A stretch of DNA of 64,000 nt from Setophaga petechia (Eukaryota; Chordata; Aves; Passeriformes; Parulidae): contig JANCRA010000003.1 in assembly GCA_024362935.1 (NCBI GenBank), positions 45,267,344-45,331,343 on the forward strand, written 5' to 3'. Positions 37,401 to 49,330 of the stretch are shown piece after piece (position 1 is the first letter of the stretch; the number at the start of each line of letters is the position of its first letter). The notes under the pieces were generated by a model. The model did not search any database, was not told the DNA's origin, and worked only from the letters and a program-made list of their open reading frames with translations. Position numbers and translations under genes: made by a program.

Positions 37401-38159
37401 GTCCTGCACTGGAGCAACTAAAACAGATATCTTCTCTGGCAAAGAAAAAAATAGAGATAAAATATGTATGGATGATTCAGTTGTCTTACAATTCACAGTT
37501 ACAAAAAATGGCCTCCCAAATCTTAAATAATTTACCATCCTGCTCAATGCAGAGAATACTCCCTGAGCAGAAGGGTATGTGAAACAGGTTCATCAGCTCA
37601 CACGATTATTTGTATTAGATGCATTTTTGCATGATTAGAGTGTTTAAAAGAAAACGTTGAAATTTGAGCTGGTTTATATCAACTTCAAATACCAAAGGGA
37701 TCACTTATTTATTCAGGTATGGACTAATTCACAGGTGTTAAAAGAAACATTCATTTCTACAAGCCTGTTATCCTGCAGTTAACTTAAAATCATCCTTAGC
37801 TTACTGGAAATTTTCCTAAATTCCTTCATAGTCAAATCACCTCCTTAATCCTAGCTGTAATAAGGCTGAAATGAAAAGCCAGCAATACTAAAAGAGATGC
37901 AAGCAAAGGGTTTCCAGCAAATTGAGACAAGCTAATCAAAAAGGAAAGTTTTATGGCTCCAACAGAGGTGATGACAATAAGGTGAGGAAAAATCCACACC
38001 GCCCCAAGTTTGGAGCACAATTTTTAATAAAGAAAAAATGTGTGCAATACAAAAGAGTTTTTCTTAGTCATTGATCTGAAATGGAACACCCAAATAGAGA
38101 TACGATGCTATCCTGTGGCTAAAAAAGTTGTGTGTGTGTATCTTGGACCATTCTACTCC
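37401..38159. other. Non-coding stretch
   Basis: Nothing distinct seen. A short (TG)n run lies near 38130. Confidence 0.5.
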
Positions 38160-38450
38160 CAATAAAGGAATCTAATTACCCGTAGTCTTAATTGCACAGT
38201 CTAATACTAAAAAGGCTTAATAAGAGTGCTTTTGTATTTACAAAACTGCACAGCTTGTGAAAGAACCCTCAAAACATTTGGCAGGAATCCCAGCCGAGGT
38301 ATGACTGACTGGAACCTCTAATGACTACAACATGTAAACAAGTGTTTTGTTTCGACTGATAATCATTAACTTCCAGTGTCAGACTTATCCCACAAGGTTT
38401 TGTTCACTCCTTCACCAGGCTGCTTTACAAAGGCATCTGGTGCTAAGGGA
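38160..38450. promoter_or_regulatory. Candidate conserved regulatory element
   Basis: Contains a TAATTA core (38173-38178) within CTAATTACCCG, a full forkhead site TGTAAACA (38333-38340), a nearby TGTTTTGTTT, and GATAATCATTAAC. Sites are closely spaced and non-repetitive. Enhancer-like texture only. Confidence 0.28.
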
Positions 38451-39585
38451 AAGGATGAGGGGGGGAGGAGGAAAGTGCAGAGTGCTATACAGTGTTGTCA
38501 CTCTTAAACTAAAGTGGCAGTAGGCAAATGAAAGGGTCATGAGGTAAATGCTTCTAACAAGGAGCAAGCTGCTGTGATAATTCCCACCATTCTTTGATGG
38601 TCCCTCTTACTGTGTGACTTAGTGACATAATGTGCTAGACCTCCTGTTTTTTTTATTTTATTTTTTAATGAAGAAAGGTCGTTTGAAATAGAGCCTCTCT
38701 GAATTACTGTTTCACGCCAAGGTGGCTTTCAAAATTAAACATGGGCAAAAAGAAAAAAAAAAAAAGAAAATGGAAATTTGGTTTCCCTTACTACTGTAGT
38801 ACTGGAACAATTTGCCTCTAAGTGCTGCATTAAAATAAAAGAGGAGCTGTTGAATACAAGTCCTATTAGGACAAATCTGGTTGCACACAGAACAGAAGGG
38901 AAGCATGTCAGATATTACACAAGCCGCCCTGGCTAGCTAAGCAACAGTCATTTTAAACGTGAATTTCAGATGTCCAGATCCTCAGCTAAAATGCAGGCAC
39001 CACGGAGAAGCCTAACCTGGACTTCTCATTATACACTTACTTTATTATTAAAGTACTTCCCATTCAAATAATTTCATGTAGAAACACTGAACAAGTTGTA
39101 ATAAATTATGTCCATTATGCAGAGCATTTAGCAAAACATTGCAGACTACAAACAAAACACTGACTAGCCCATATTCACATTCTCAACCCTTTCTCAGCCT
39201 GAGAAGTGCAGCTATTTTGGTGATTTTTAACCACAGGGCCGTAGGCAGCCAGTGGTCTCCAAACCAGCAGGAGTAGCTGGCAGCCTGCAGATCTAATGCT
39301 TCTGTGGCTACCTGCGAGCAGAAGGTCGTTTGTAACACCCCTTTAACTATCTGTGCCACGGAGGCTCCTTTCAAAGGTTTACACCTATTTCGTGCCCTGT
39401 GAAGGAAGCATCTCCTGCCCAGCCTCAGCAGAGCACGGGAGCCCTGTGAGGAGCAGGCTGCTCCCAGCTCTCACCACTGCACCAGGGAATTTCTGCGTGT
39501 GGCTCCCCAGCAGCTCTGCTATCAACCCCGCAGAATCAGATAGGAGCCGCGAAGCAGCCCAGCTAAATTTATTTGAAAAACACTT
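38451..39585. other. Non-coding stretch
   Basis: Starts with a G-rich run (GAGGGGGGGAGGAGG) near 38457 and an A-rich tract near 38752-38770. A moderately GC-rich part at 39360-39560 holds overlapping open frames on both strands (100 and 130 codons) with no domain resemblance. Confidence 0.5.
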
Positions 39586-39589
39586 GGCA

Positions 39590-39930
39590 AAGCAAGTTTG
39601 CCATTGTTTAATTTTCATTATAACTGCTGCCTCACGAGATAATGAGCCCTCATAACAGTGTTTTATATAAAAGCACATTATGCCTTTACCCAGCACACAC
39701 AAATGGCCAGTGATTATTAACAATGTTAAAATGTCAGTAGAACCAAACCAGCAGAAAGGCATAGATTTAGATGCCATAAAAGCTGCAAATGACTGTTACA
39801 TTGTTTTAAGAAAGCATCTTTAAAAGGCTCTCATAAACAGAGAAAAAGAAATATTTGTTATGTGGAATAGAAATTTATGACGAAATGTCAATCAAATTTG
39901 ACTTCACGACAAGCATTAGGCACAAGAAGC
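39590..39930. promoter_or_regulatory. Candidate conserved regulatory element
   Basis: Contains TTTAATTTTCATTATAAC, GAGATAATGAGCCC, AAATTTATGACG and, at 39886-39894, TGTCAATCA, the reverse of the PBX/MEIS-type site TGATTGACA. The last overlaps the palindrome TCAAATTTGA (39892-39901). Motif density and lack of repeats suggest constraint, which is inferred and not measured. Confidence 0.3.
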
Positions 39931-42900
39931 AGCTAAGCTCATCCCTGCTGCCACTTTTCAGTTTTAGGCTTAGAGACAAAATGCTCCATAAATAATTTCT
40001 GATTTTACCTTTGGCTTGAATTTTTTTTTCCCTTGCCATTCCAGGATTTCAGTGTTTTGGAATGCTTTAAGAAAACATTCTCAAAGTAAAACTTCAGAAA
40101 GTCCAAATCTGCACATTTGCCACTGATTTACCGTCAGGAAAAAAAAAAAGGTTCAACATTTAAATGAAAGTCTAGTAAAGATTACAAGTTCTAGACAGGA
40201 TAATCACTATCTAAATTATTACAAATATTTTAGAGGCTTCTAACCTCAAAATGTCACTCACAGCATCATCTCAGATACAAGTGGGTCTTATTCCCATTCA
40301 CTGAGGGGAAAATTAGTGTGGTAAGAAGTCTGATTGACAAAGGATTTATGTTTGGCTGTTGTTAGTTATTTATGTAAATTCTCCAAAGTTATTCACACGA
40401 ATTTGAGATCATTAAACTCAGTAGGCTCTGTTTAAGTTAGTTCAATTTTTAAATTAGAAAGAAGAATTGTGGGGTGGGGTTTTGGGGGTATTTTTTAATT
40501 TCGTTTGGATTTGAAGTTTTGGGGGGAGTGGGGGGTTTGCTTATTTATTTGTGTTAAGTTACCACTACCTGGCAAAGAATACAGTATCATCCAGGATTTG
40601 TCAGAAAAATTACTGTGTTTGTCTCCATGTAATTCCAAAAGCTCTACAAATGCATGTAAGTTAAATCATTTTTAATTTTAGCTTGTTCAGTTGCCAGGCC
40701 ACATGCTGCATTTCATTTCATACATTAACAAAAGGTGTTCAAGAGCAAATGAGTTGTGAATGTCAATGTTTTCCTCACTAAAGACATACTTCTATAAATA
40801 TAAACTTTCAACCTCTTTATTAAATGTGAACACAAACAGAAATGTGAAATCAAGAATTTTAGACTTGATCTATGTAATCTATTGCCAATGATATTATTTT
40901 TTTCATTTCCAACTATTATTATTTTATCTTACACAGACAGTAGCCTTTTCAAATGCGATATTTGATAAATATTTGTACATCCCTCTCACTAACCACAGGC
41001 CTAATTTCTTCTCCTCAGTTATTATAAACCAAATACTTTAGAAACTGATTTAGATAGCTCAAAGAATAAATTGGTGTGTCTGTGTAATTAATATAACATA
41101 GATTTTTGAACCAGATAGATGGGAGATATTTCAAACACTACTCTAAAATATTAATATTTCATTGCTTTCATTGGGCACTCAATTGTGAGCTTAGTTTAAG
41201 GCAATAAATTAGTCTTCCTTAAATATGCATTAGATAGATATTGTTTCTTTAAAGTTGGAAATCTATCATTCGTCTCCAGTCAGCTTTAACACTTAACAGG
41301 TCTGTAATAAATACACACACAAACAACCAAAGTCTGAACATTAGCAGAGATGCTAAGAGGGCTATTAATTAAGCCACATTAGTACAATGTGATCAAAAAC
41401 AAGGCATCAGTATCCTTAGGGCAAAAACACATTTCAGGTCAAACTTTACACAAATGCACGCATATATATATATAATAGATATAGATATATACATCCCCAC
41501 GAACAGGCACACTAAAGAAGTATATACCAGACAGACCCTTCCTTTATGCAAAGTATATAAAAAAAAGGCTTCAAAGTAACTATTTGCACTGGCTGCTTCG
41601 TTTATTTGCACTGTGAATTATTTGAGATCAGATTTGAAAGCTCGTTTGGTTTCTGATCTGCTCAAAGCCCAAACCATTGTCTCGTACTGGATATACTGAT
41701 GGCCTGGCACCACCCTATGGCAGCCATCAGAAATGCAGATGGAAGCTCTTCCAGACGCATGGAGAGACATTAACAACACCTAAACATATTAGAGAAAAGA
41801 AGTACTGAGCGTTTTCTCAAAAATAATCAACAGGTATTTGCTCAAAACTATGCTTTTAAAATATGTTTTGAAGTAGTTCAATAATTGTGATTCTTGCTAA
41901 GAGTTTAGTGCTGCCAAAAATCCATAGCAAAGCAAAATTGTTAGTGAGTGCTGTATTTGGTTGGTTGGTTTGTTTTCTTAAAAATACCATTAAATAATCA
42001 CAGTTCTTGCGGTATCAAAGCTCATAACCAGATGGGAATTATTGTTAGGCCTTCTGTGACAGGAAGGCTGACCTACAGTGTGTAACTACAGAGTAAAGGG
42101 TAAAAGTTAATTAATTCTAGCAACTAGGGAAAGAGAAATAGGTGACTTTAAAGCAGACAAGGAAAAAAAGTCTTTAGTGATTTCTTAGCCACAGCAAATT
42201 TATTCAATCCTAACTTGCTCCATGACATATATTATGGATAATTTTTAAAAAGACACAACAAAATGCCAAACTCCCTCCTCCTGCTAAAAAACCCCAGTAC
42301 ACCGATTCCTCAATCAGATGTAGGAGGGTAAACAAGTCCCATGGCTGCTCCATTCCTCAGACAGAATAACAAACATTACTGCACTATCAGGAAAGCTGGC
42401 CATTCCCAAAGAGGAGGTGAAGTCACAACTTCACCCCCAGACATCCCACTCTGTCACAGCCTTTGTGCAACTCTAAATTAGATTTCCAGTGCACAGAATT
42501 GCAACAAAATGTAAAGGAAACATAAGAAGCCAGAAAAGCTTGCTCAAAAATCCTTTGAAACAAGTCAAATTCTTTTTCTCAAAGAAGGTTCTTCTGAAAA
42601 CCTACTTGGTATTGCAAGTTTAAGCAGTCTTATGCTCTGGTGCATAGTTTGCTCTTCAGTGCCTTCATTATGAAGGTTGAGCTTTATCAAGTGTGAAAAT
42701 AATTTCCTGCTGCTCCCAGAAAATTATAAAAGAGAGCAAACAGCATTTGGGTTTACACTTTTTTTTTCTTTCTTTTTTTTTTGTTTAAACACATACATAG
42801 GAAACTTGAAAAGGATGAACTGGTGAGGCATTTTCTTTAATTGACAGATTGCTTTACTATAGGCTTTGCATGAAACTGACTGTAACAAGCATCTCTAAAT

Positions 42901-45775
42901 TTAAGACCTCCTGGATTTCACAAACACAGAGCACCTGCAGGATTCCACAGAAACTAACAGTGCTTTCGCAGGAGAAATTAAGTCTCAAATGCCATCATAG
43001 ACTAAAAATGCTGTGGCAGCTTTATCCAATTTCAGATAAACTGGATTTTTTTAAATGTAAAATGAAGTGAATGGAATAATGTGTAAAATTTACTTGCTCC
43101 TGTTCTTGTATTCAGAGACATTTTTCTGGACATTTGAGTGCTAGAAAAGGAAATATTTGCACAATATATTTTTTCTGCTGTTCAACGCTGACAAACCATA
43201 GATTCTTGACCACAACACACCATAAGGAGAGTGTTTTGCAAGAGAATTCAGAAAACCACAAAACACCAGTGGTCATGAGAGTAGCATTTGTATTTCTAGA
43301 AAAGATTTCTTAGGACAGAATCAGTTTTCTTCAACATATTAAGACATAAACAACACTCCAGAATGAGCAGATCCTACTACATGCTTTTCATGGATAGAAT
43401 GGAGGTGCACAGGGATTTAATACTTCCTCTGGATGAAATGGTAGATCTGAACTATCTTGAGCCTTACTCACAGAAACATCCTTTCTCTCTTTTCTTTACT
43501 CTCTAGGCAATAAAGACACTAAGAGGTTCACTGAGAAAAATGGAAAAGACACAGAACATGCTCCTTCTATGGTGGATTTTAACTCATAAGACATTATTTG
43601 ACAGAAATTCCACATCTTCAAAAGGACAAAAAAGCTAAACAGCAAGAGCAAAGCTTGCAACACTAAATATAATAGTACAATTTATATGTTATTTTCACAA
43701 GGATAAGCTGTTTTCTAAGGACAAGACAAAATAATCAACTCTATAGAAGCAGCTTGAGTAGTCTAAATATGTCCCAGTTAAAATTTTTAATGAAGCTGCA
43801 GAGTGAATGCAAATCTACAAGTCCCAGAGCTGGTGTAGCACCACGTAATTTCTAAGTAGCAGTGCCTGAGCAGTCCCCTAGCAGCACACCACAGCTCCTG
43901 CTGAAGAACTGAGTACCCTTGTAACACATTAGGGTCTGCACAGCAGCATCCAATCTGTCCCTTTAATTTGAGCAGCACCTTCTCACTTTGTGAGGAACCT
44001 AACTCTGCTGGGGGGGTTGAACTGGAGGCTTTGGGCTCCAAAAGCAGCAGCATTATCAATGCCAGCAAAGGCAAACCTCCAGGACCTTTTAGGGGGAGTC
44101 CTGAGAGAACTGTAAAAACAGTGAGAGTCTCTGCCTTGCAGGGATACCAGTCACAAAGGACAAACCCCTCAGCCAGGTTTAACCGTAACAAAGAGGGCAG
44201 GGAGAAAAACCCACACAGGAAAAAGGGATGCTAAATTATAGAGGAACAGTAGCACATATGTTGTATTCATTCCAGGTCAGAGTTCACATGGAATTAAATC
44301 CTGGCAGAGCCTGAGCACTTTTCAGCTGCCATCAGGCCAAATCCTCCCGTCTTTCATGTTTCCTTAAAAAACAGCAAAACTGCCAGGGACTCCCAAATTA
44401 TTTTTCCCTACTTAGAAGAATAGCTGGAGTGCTAAAATGAGAGGAAGATATGACAGAACTATTCTGGCTTAGTGACAGAGGTTTCTTGGCATATCTTCTT
44501 CCCCTTAAAAAGCAGGAAAGTCAGACGCATAACAGAACAAGCCAACAGGAGAACAAACATTTCTCATAAAAAGTCAAGGCAAAAGATGTCTTGTTTCCCT
44601 GCTTGCTGGGAGGACAGCTTCCCTGGCTGCTGAAAGACTTGGAGACCTTGCACACTGCTTCCCTGGAAGGAGCTGTCCCTTCCCCCACCCTCGTGCTGCT
44701 GTCCTGTTCCAGGTGAGATCAGCAGCTCTGAACCCCAGCACACTGGGCTGACGGGAAAGCTGAAAGGCTTTCCTGGGGTTTTTGGCTCACGACCTCTAAC
44801 TTTTTGGGATGATGCCAAAGTACAGCTCTTTCTGTGCTTGTTGGCTCAGCAGCCCTAAGAGGGTGAACTAAAGCCCAGGCCTCTAAAGGACAATTACTCA
44901 TTTATGCACATTGAACCTACAACCTTATAACAACCAGGACAAATACAGCACTTCAGGGTCAGACTCTGCTTTTGGGTAAACACGAGGCGAGGAGCACAGA
45001 GTGCATGTCATTTAGATGGCTTTGAGCAGCCCACAAAAAGCACGTGCTTGCACAGAGAAGGGAGCCTTACCCCCACTTGACACCACACAGCAAACATGGC
45101 TCTGCCGTGCTCTGTTTCTGCATGGAATTTGTGGCATCAAAAGGGAGAAGTTTTCACTGCCAGCCAGAGCTCTCCAAGAGACACCCAGGTTCAGGGAACA
45201 GAGATCATGCTCTGACAGACAGCCCGATGGCTCCTCAAAACCCCCTCTGAAAAGGCTGCACAATAAATAGGGAGCACTTGGACCCAACATTTATGTAGTA
45301 ATATAAAATATTAACTCCAGCCAGGGCGTGCAGACTTTGCCAAAGCTTGATTGGCGTTAGGTGATTTTGGCACCGTGGCTTATAAAGATTTCAGTGGAAA
45401 CCTGGGCAACAGAAAATGAAGTGTAAAAAAATTATAGAGACTGGAATCTACCTTCAAGTCATTGTGCAGCAGAAGGGGTCAACCAGGTAGCTGCTATTCT
45501 AAAGGCAAGGAGGCAAATTTGAAAGCAGCTTGAAAGCTTTGAATAAAGAAATTATTAGTACAGAAAATACCATGAAACCTCACCTGGCTAACAGCTTATT
45601 CTGAAAAGCAAAACCAAAGAAGGGAAAAAATGTCAGAGGACATGGGAAACCAAGCAAAAAAATATGTAGCTGTCATTTCAGTTAATTTCTGTATTCGTTA
45701 TTCATTAAGTCTTTTGTCTACATCTACTGATAAAAGGCTTTAATCTCTACACTTCAATTCCAGATCTCTATGAAT
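39931..45775. other. Long non-coding stretch
   Basis: Low-complexity items are an A-run near 40139-40149, G-runs at 40471-40488 and 40521-40535, a (TA)n microsatellite near 41462-41475 and T-rich sequence at 42760-42783. The 43960-44160 and 44560-45270 parts are GC-richer. The latter holds the perfect 12-nt palindrome AAGCACGTGCTT (E-box, 45038-45049). No gene or repeat family recognised. Confidence 0.5.
41462..41475 (+). repeat. (AT)n microsatellite
   Basis: Short alternating A/T run followed by related GATATAGATATATA sequence. Confidence 0.85.
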
Positions 45776-45779
45776 GACA

Positions 45780-46460
45780 ATTTAAGGCATTTTATTTACC
45801 CCATATTTTTAAAGATGTGGTAATTAAAATAATCTGTTTTACACTTATTAAAAATAAATTATTGCATATTTTAATGTTTTTCCTCCCTGCAACTTTTTCT
45901 TAATTAGTTATTTAAACTGCGTTGAAAATCCCAAGCCAATACATTTCAATATTCATTTTTCTATTTTAATTTTTCAAACAAGAAGAAAAGTTTCCCTCTT
46001 TAAGCTGAAAATTCAATTTAAAAAGCAGATTAAATACTCATTGGTGTTATTTTACATCGTTCACAGAGAGCTTTTTTTTTTTCCTTCAATATTTATTAAT
46101 GACGACATTCTTGCATGTACACATTATCTTACATCTATTAGCATCTTTTATCTGATAGGAACTTGGAGAGCTCTAACAAACAGACACTTTTGTAACTACG
46201 ATCAGGGACTCGTTCACTATTCGAACCCAAACCTCTCTGGAACAGAGATCCTTCAACTGTTTAAAAGTCCTCAGCAGCGCTGTGAAAAGCAGCAAAGAGC
46301 ACCTTAGTGAACATCAGCAGAATTTAGAGCAACATGGACCCATTGAATTCTATTGCATCTTACCCTAAAACTCACAAGGAAAATAAGTCAATTATTGAGG
46401 CTGATTGGTTATTAGCTCTGATGGATTTCAGGCCTTGTATCCCTAAATAAACGATTTGTA
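45780..46460. promoter_or_regulatory. Candidate conserved regulatory block
   Basis: An AT-rich but complex first half (GGTAATTAAAATAATC, TCTTAATTAGTTATTTAAAC) leads into a second half with TTTTATCTGATAGG (GATA-type), AGTCAATTATTGAGGC and GATTGGTTATTAGC. It resembles long conserved non-coding elements. This is inference from texture only. Confidence 0.22.
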
Positions 46461-46983
46461 AACTGCACATTCCCCAGTCAGAAATGGCTGCACATACTTT
46501 ACATAATTTGGTAGCACATACCTTCAATCATGTTGCTGTTTTACCCTCTGAAGAGCACTGGCCTATTCACTGTTAGCAAATAATAACCAAAAATACAACC
46601 AAAATCTGGCTGCTATCTCAGCCAAGATCCTCAGCAGATGTCAGCATGTTCTAGGTGTATGCCATGGCCACACAGCAGTGCTAGAGAGGAAGCTTCACAA
46701 GGATACACATACATATGTACGTGGTTTAAACTTAATTGTAATTACAGACTTTGTGAAAACAAAGCTTCAGGGGAAGACAGAGGCTTAATTTCAGCTCAGT
46801 TGGAACTGAAGCAATCATTACACAGTGGGGATTGGTACAAAGAATGAACTCAGTAAGCTTATGCAGAAAATGACTGAGTTTAAAAGGTCCCTCTACATCT
46901 TAAAAGATAAAACAATTTTGCTCCTCAACAGTGGTTTTCCACCATGACATAGACTTCTCCCAAAGTGAGACACCCACTACATT

Positions 46984-47340
46984 GGGTTTGGTTGGGATAG
47001 AGTTAATTTTCTTACATCCATAGGCACGAATGCTGACTGTGGTATGTATTTTCTACAATGCAGAAATACATGTTTTTCATAATATCTGGTTTTCTAAGTA
47101 ATGCACTATGCTATTAGAACAGCCAGTGTGTCATTCTGGCCCATGATATATTGGTGGTGACTGAAACACTTCTAGTTTGGCCAGCCTGTTTCCAGTTTTC
47201 CAGGTAGATACCCAAGCCAAATCTGAGGAGTGGGGGAAGGTGAGTGGAGTTGGTTTAGGGGTGGTTTTATATTGTTTGGTTTTGAATTTGATTTAGAATT
47301 TTTGCCCCTTTTATTCCACTGTTTTTCCTTGTGCAGACTG
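46984..47340 (+). mobile_element. Degraded ERVL-type LTR-like remnant
   Basis: The segment opens with TTTGGTTGGGATAG and AGTTAATTTTCTT, a stretch characteristic of a widespread bird ERVL-class LTR as I recall it. A later TTTTCTAAGTAATGCACTAT fits a diverged 'GTTGCTAAGTAGTGC' part, and a late AATTTTTGCCCCTTTTATTCC fits the pyrimidine-rich end of the same LTR. The middle is poorly conserved, and no internal viral genes or second LTR are present. If correct it is an old solo LTR. The right boundary is uncertain. Confidence 0.45.
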
Positions 47341-47695
47341 GTGTTTTATTCACGTAGGCAGTAACAAGGTGAAGTATGGAAACACTGCTTTGGCACAGGG
47401 TGTTTCCAACCACCAGCATCATTTTTACTACCAGCACTGTCTAATGCTTCCCTAATAGATATTGCCCTGCTCTTTCACACTAATCATATAGTGGACAGTG
47501 TACATACACCACTCTCTCTTCATCTGGTTTAATCTCTTCAGTGTTTGACTGGTACGATATCTTTCCACATCAAACACAGTTTAATTCAGGGAAAGATGCC
47601 ACAACTAAAGATGAAACTTTTACTTAATTGTGAAGAACATTCCAGAGGTATATAAATTCAAAGTTTTTGTGTTCCAATGCTTCCTTCCCTGTTGG

Positions 47696-47840
47696 CATAG
47701 AATTGTTTAGGTTGGAAAAGACCTTTAAGATCATTGAGTCCAACCATTAACTCAGCACTGCCAAGGCCACCACTAAACCAAATCCCCAGGTGCCACATCT
47801 GCAGGACTTTTAAATACCTTGAGAGGTGGTGACCAGTGCC
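47696..47840 (-). mobile_element. CR1 LINE fragment, 3' end, minus strand
   Basis: Read on the minus strand, it ends in ...CCTAAACAATTCTATGCC, the CR1 terminal motif in slightly altered form. Before it come GGTTGGACTCAATGATCTTAAAGG-type and AGTGGTGGCCTTGGCAGTGC-type segments, characteristic of the CR1 3' untranslated region. Only about 145 bp remain, strongly 5'-truncated, with no coding capacity. Confidence 0.9.
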
Positions 47841-49180
47841 AGAAAGAAGCAGCAGCATTCTCAAGTTCACTTTAGAAAAGAGAAGCAGAGAGAACCCAGT
47901 ACTTGCTAACACATCTATCTATAGCAATGCAAACTTCACATCAATCTGACACTCAACAGTTCAGCAACAGGAAAATTAGAGCTACACAGCTATGAATTCT
48001 TGTTGGGACTAAAGTAACTTCCCATATCCTGATTAAGTAATCACAGCAATCCTTTTTGCTCACACTCTGAGCACACAGAATAAATATCTTTCCTGGTGCC
48101 CAGGGCTAAGGATTAAAGAGCAAGGCAAAAGAACCCTGATTAAGTTTTGTTCAACTTGGGATGCATTATTCCATATAATTTTCCAGAAGTACACATTGTA
48201 CTAAACTGGAAAAAAAGAGGAAATAAGAGATTTATGAATTTATTATACTGCCCAGTAAGTGATGTCTTCTCAGTCATCAGCCTTATTTCCTCTCAGAAAT
48301 GCATCTTATTCTTCTTCATTCCAGGGGGTTTTCCTTCTCTGTTGTTCAAGTGTGATGGTCAAGCCATAGGGAAATGACAGAGCATATTACATCAAAAAAA
48401 ATTATTTTAAAGTCCAACAGCATGCCCAAGCCAATGGTTATTTTACTTTATATGTCCAACATGTTATTCCCGCTTTTGACTACAAATTAACCCCCAATAA
48501 TTTTGCAAATTTCTATCTATCTACCTATCTCAAATATAATACTTTTAAGAGAATGGTAGCTAAAAAACTTGGGTTAGAAAACTGGACAAAAGTTTCAGTC
48601 TAATGCTGAAGATCTGGGTTTAAAGGTTTTGATATCTGCACTGTGACCAACGTCTGCTCCAGTAATTTTGCAAATTTACAACTTTGAATGAGAGCAGAGA
48701 TCTGCAGATTCCATTGCCAAACCAAAGCCAAATATATCAACTGTCATCATAATGTCTTTATTCACAGAAAGGGGGGCACATTTGTGCACACAGATATTCT
48801 ATGCACTGCATGCAAACTCTCTTTCTATAGGAATTACATTGTTGTAAAGCAGAGCTAGGAAAGCTCTACACTAAGGCTACATCCCTGTGGAAATACTGCA
48901 TGAAAAGGCTTTTCATTTTTAAAGATAAATTAAATTTTTTTTGTATAATTGAGTCACACTTTTCATGTAGCACTCAGCCTAGGGATGTCTGCAGGAGAAA
49001 AGAACAATATCTTACTAAATCCTTTTTAGGATCATTAAATTTAGATCACAAAACTCTCGCAGGCATGCAATTCCAAACATGTCACAGAAACAAAAGGAAC
49101 AACAACAAAAAATGACAAGCTTCTCTTACATTATTTTCCTTCTTTACAAAGATGTTTAAGGTAGCAAAGTGTTAATGAAT
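47841..49180. other. Non-coding stretch
   Basis: No gene or repeat recognised apart from a short TATC-type run near 48514. Confidence 0.5.
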
Positions 49181-49330
49181 TCAGTACAATGTATCGTGCA
49201 TTGTGTTAGAACTTTTATATTGTTGAAAAATTGTCATATTTGGCTAGGCAGCTGCATGGAGAAAAAAAGCTCTGACAATATCTAATTGAGTCTATTTTTA
49301 CTGTCTTTCAGATAACATTGTTAGAATTAT
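49181..49330. promoter_or_regulatory. Candidate paired SOX-type site and flanks
   Basis: ACAATG (49186-49191) and CATTGT (49199-49204) are perfect inverted copies with a 7-base spacer, resembling dimeric SOX sites. Nearby are GTCTTTCAGATAACATTGTTAG and CTAATTGAG. The flanks are non-repetitive. Regulatory activity is inferred. Confidence 0.22.

Noticed and set aside
40471..40535. G-rich runs as a G-quadruplex
   Set aside because: Three runs are close, but the fourth is over 30 bases away, so the standard rule is not met.
44560..45270. GC-rich stretch as a CpG island or promoter
   Set aside because: CpG dinucleotides are sparse and no start-site motif is evident. Open frames on both strands reflect composition only.
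46206..46230. TTCGAACCC resembling a tRNA B-box in reverse
   Set aside because: No matching A-box or cloverleaf can be built around it.
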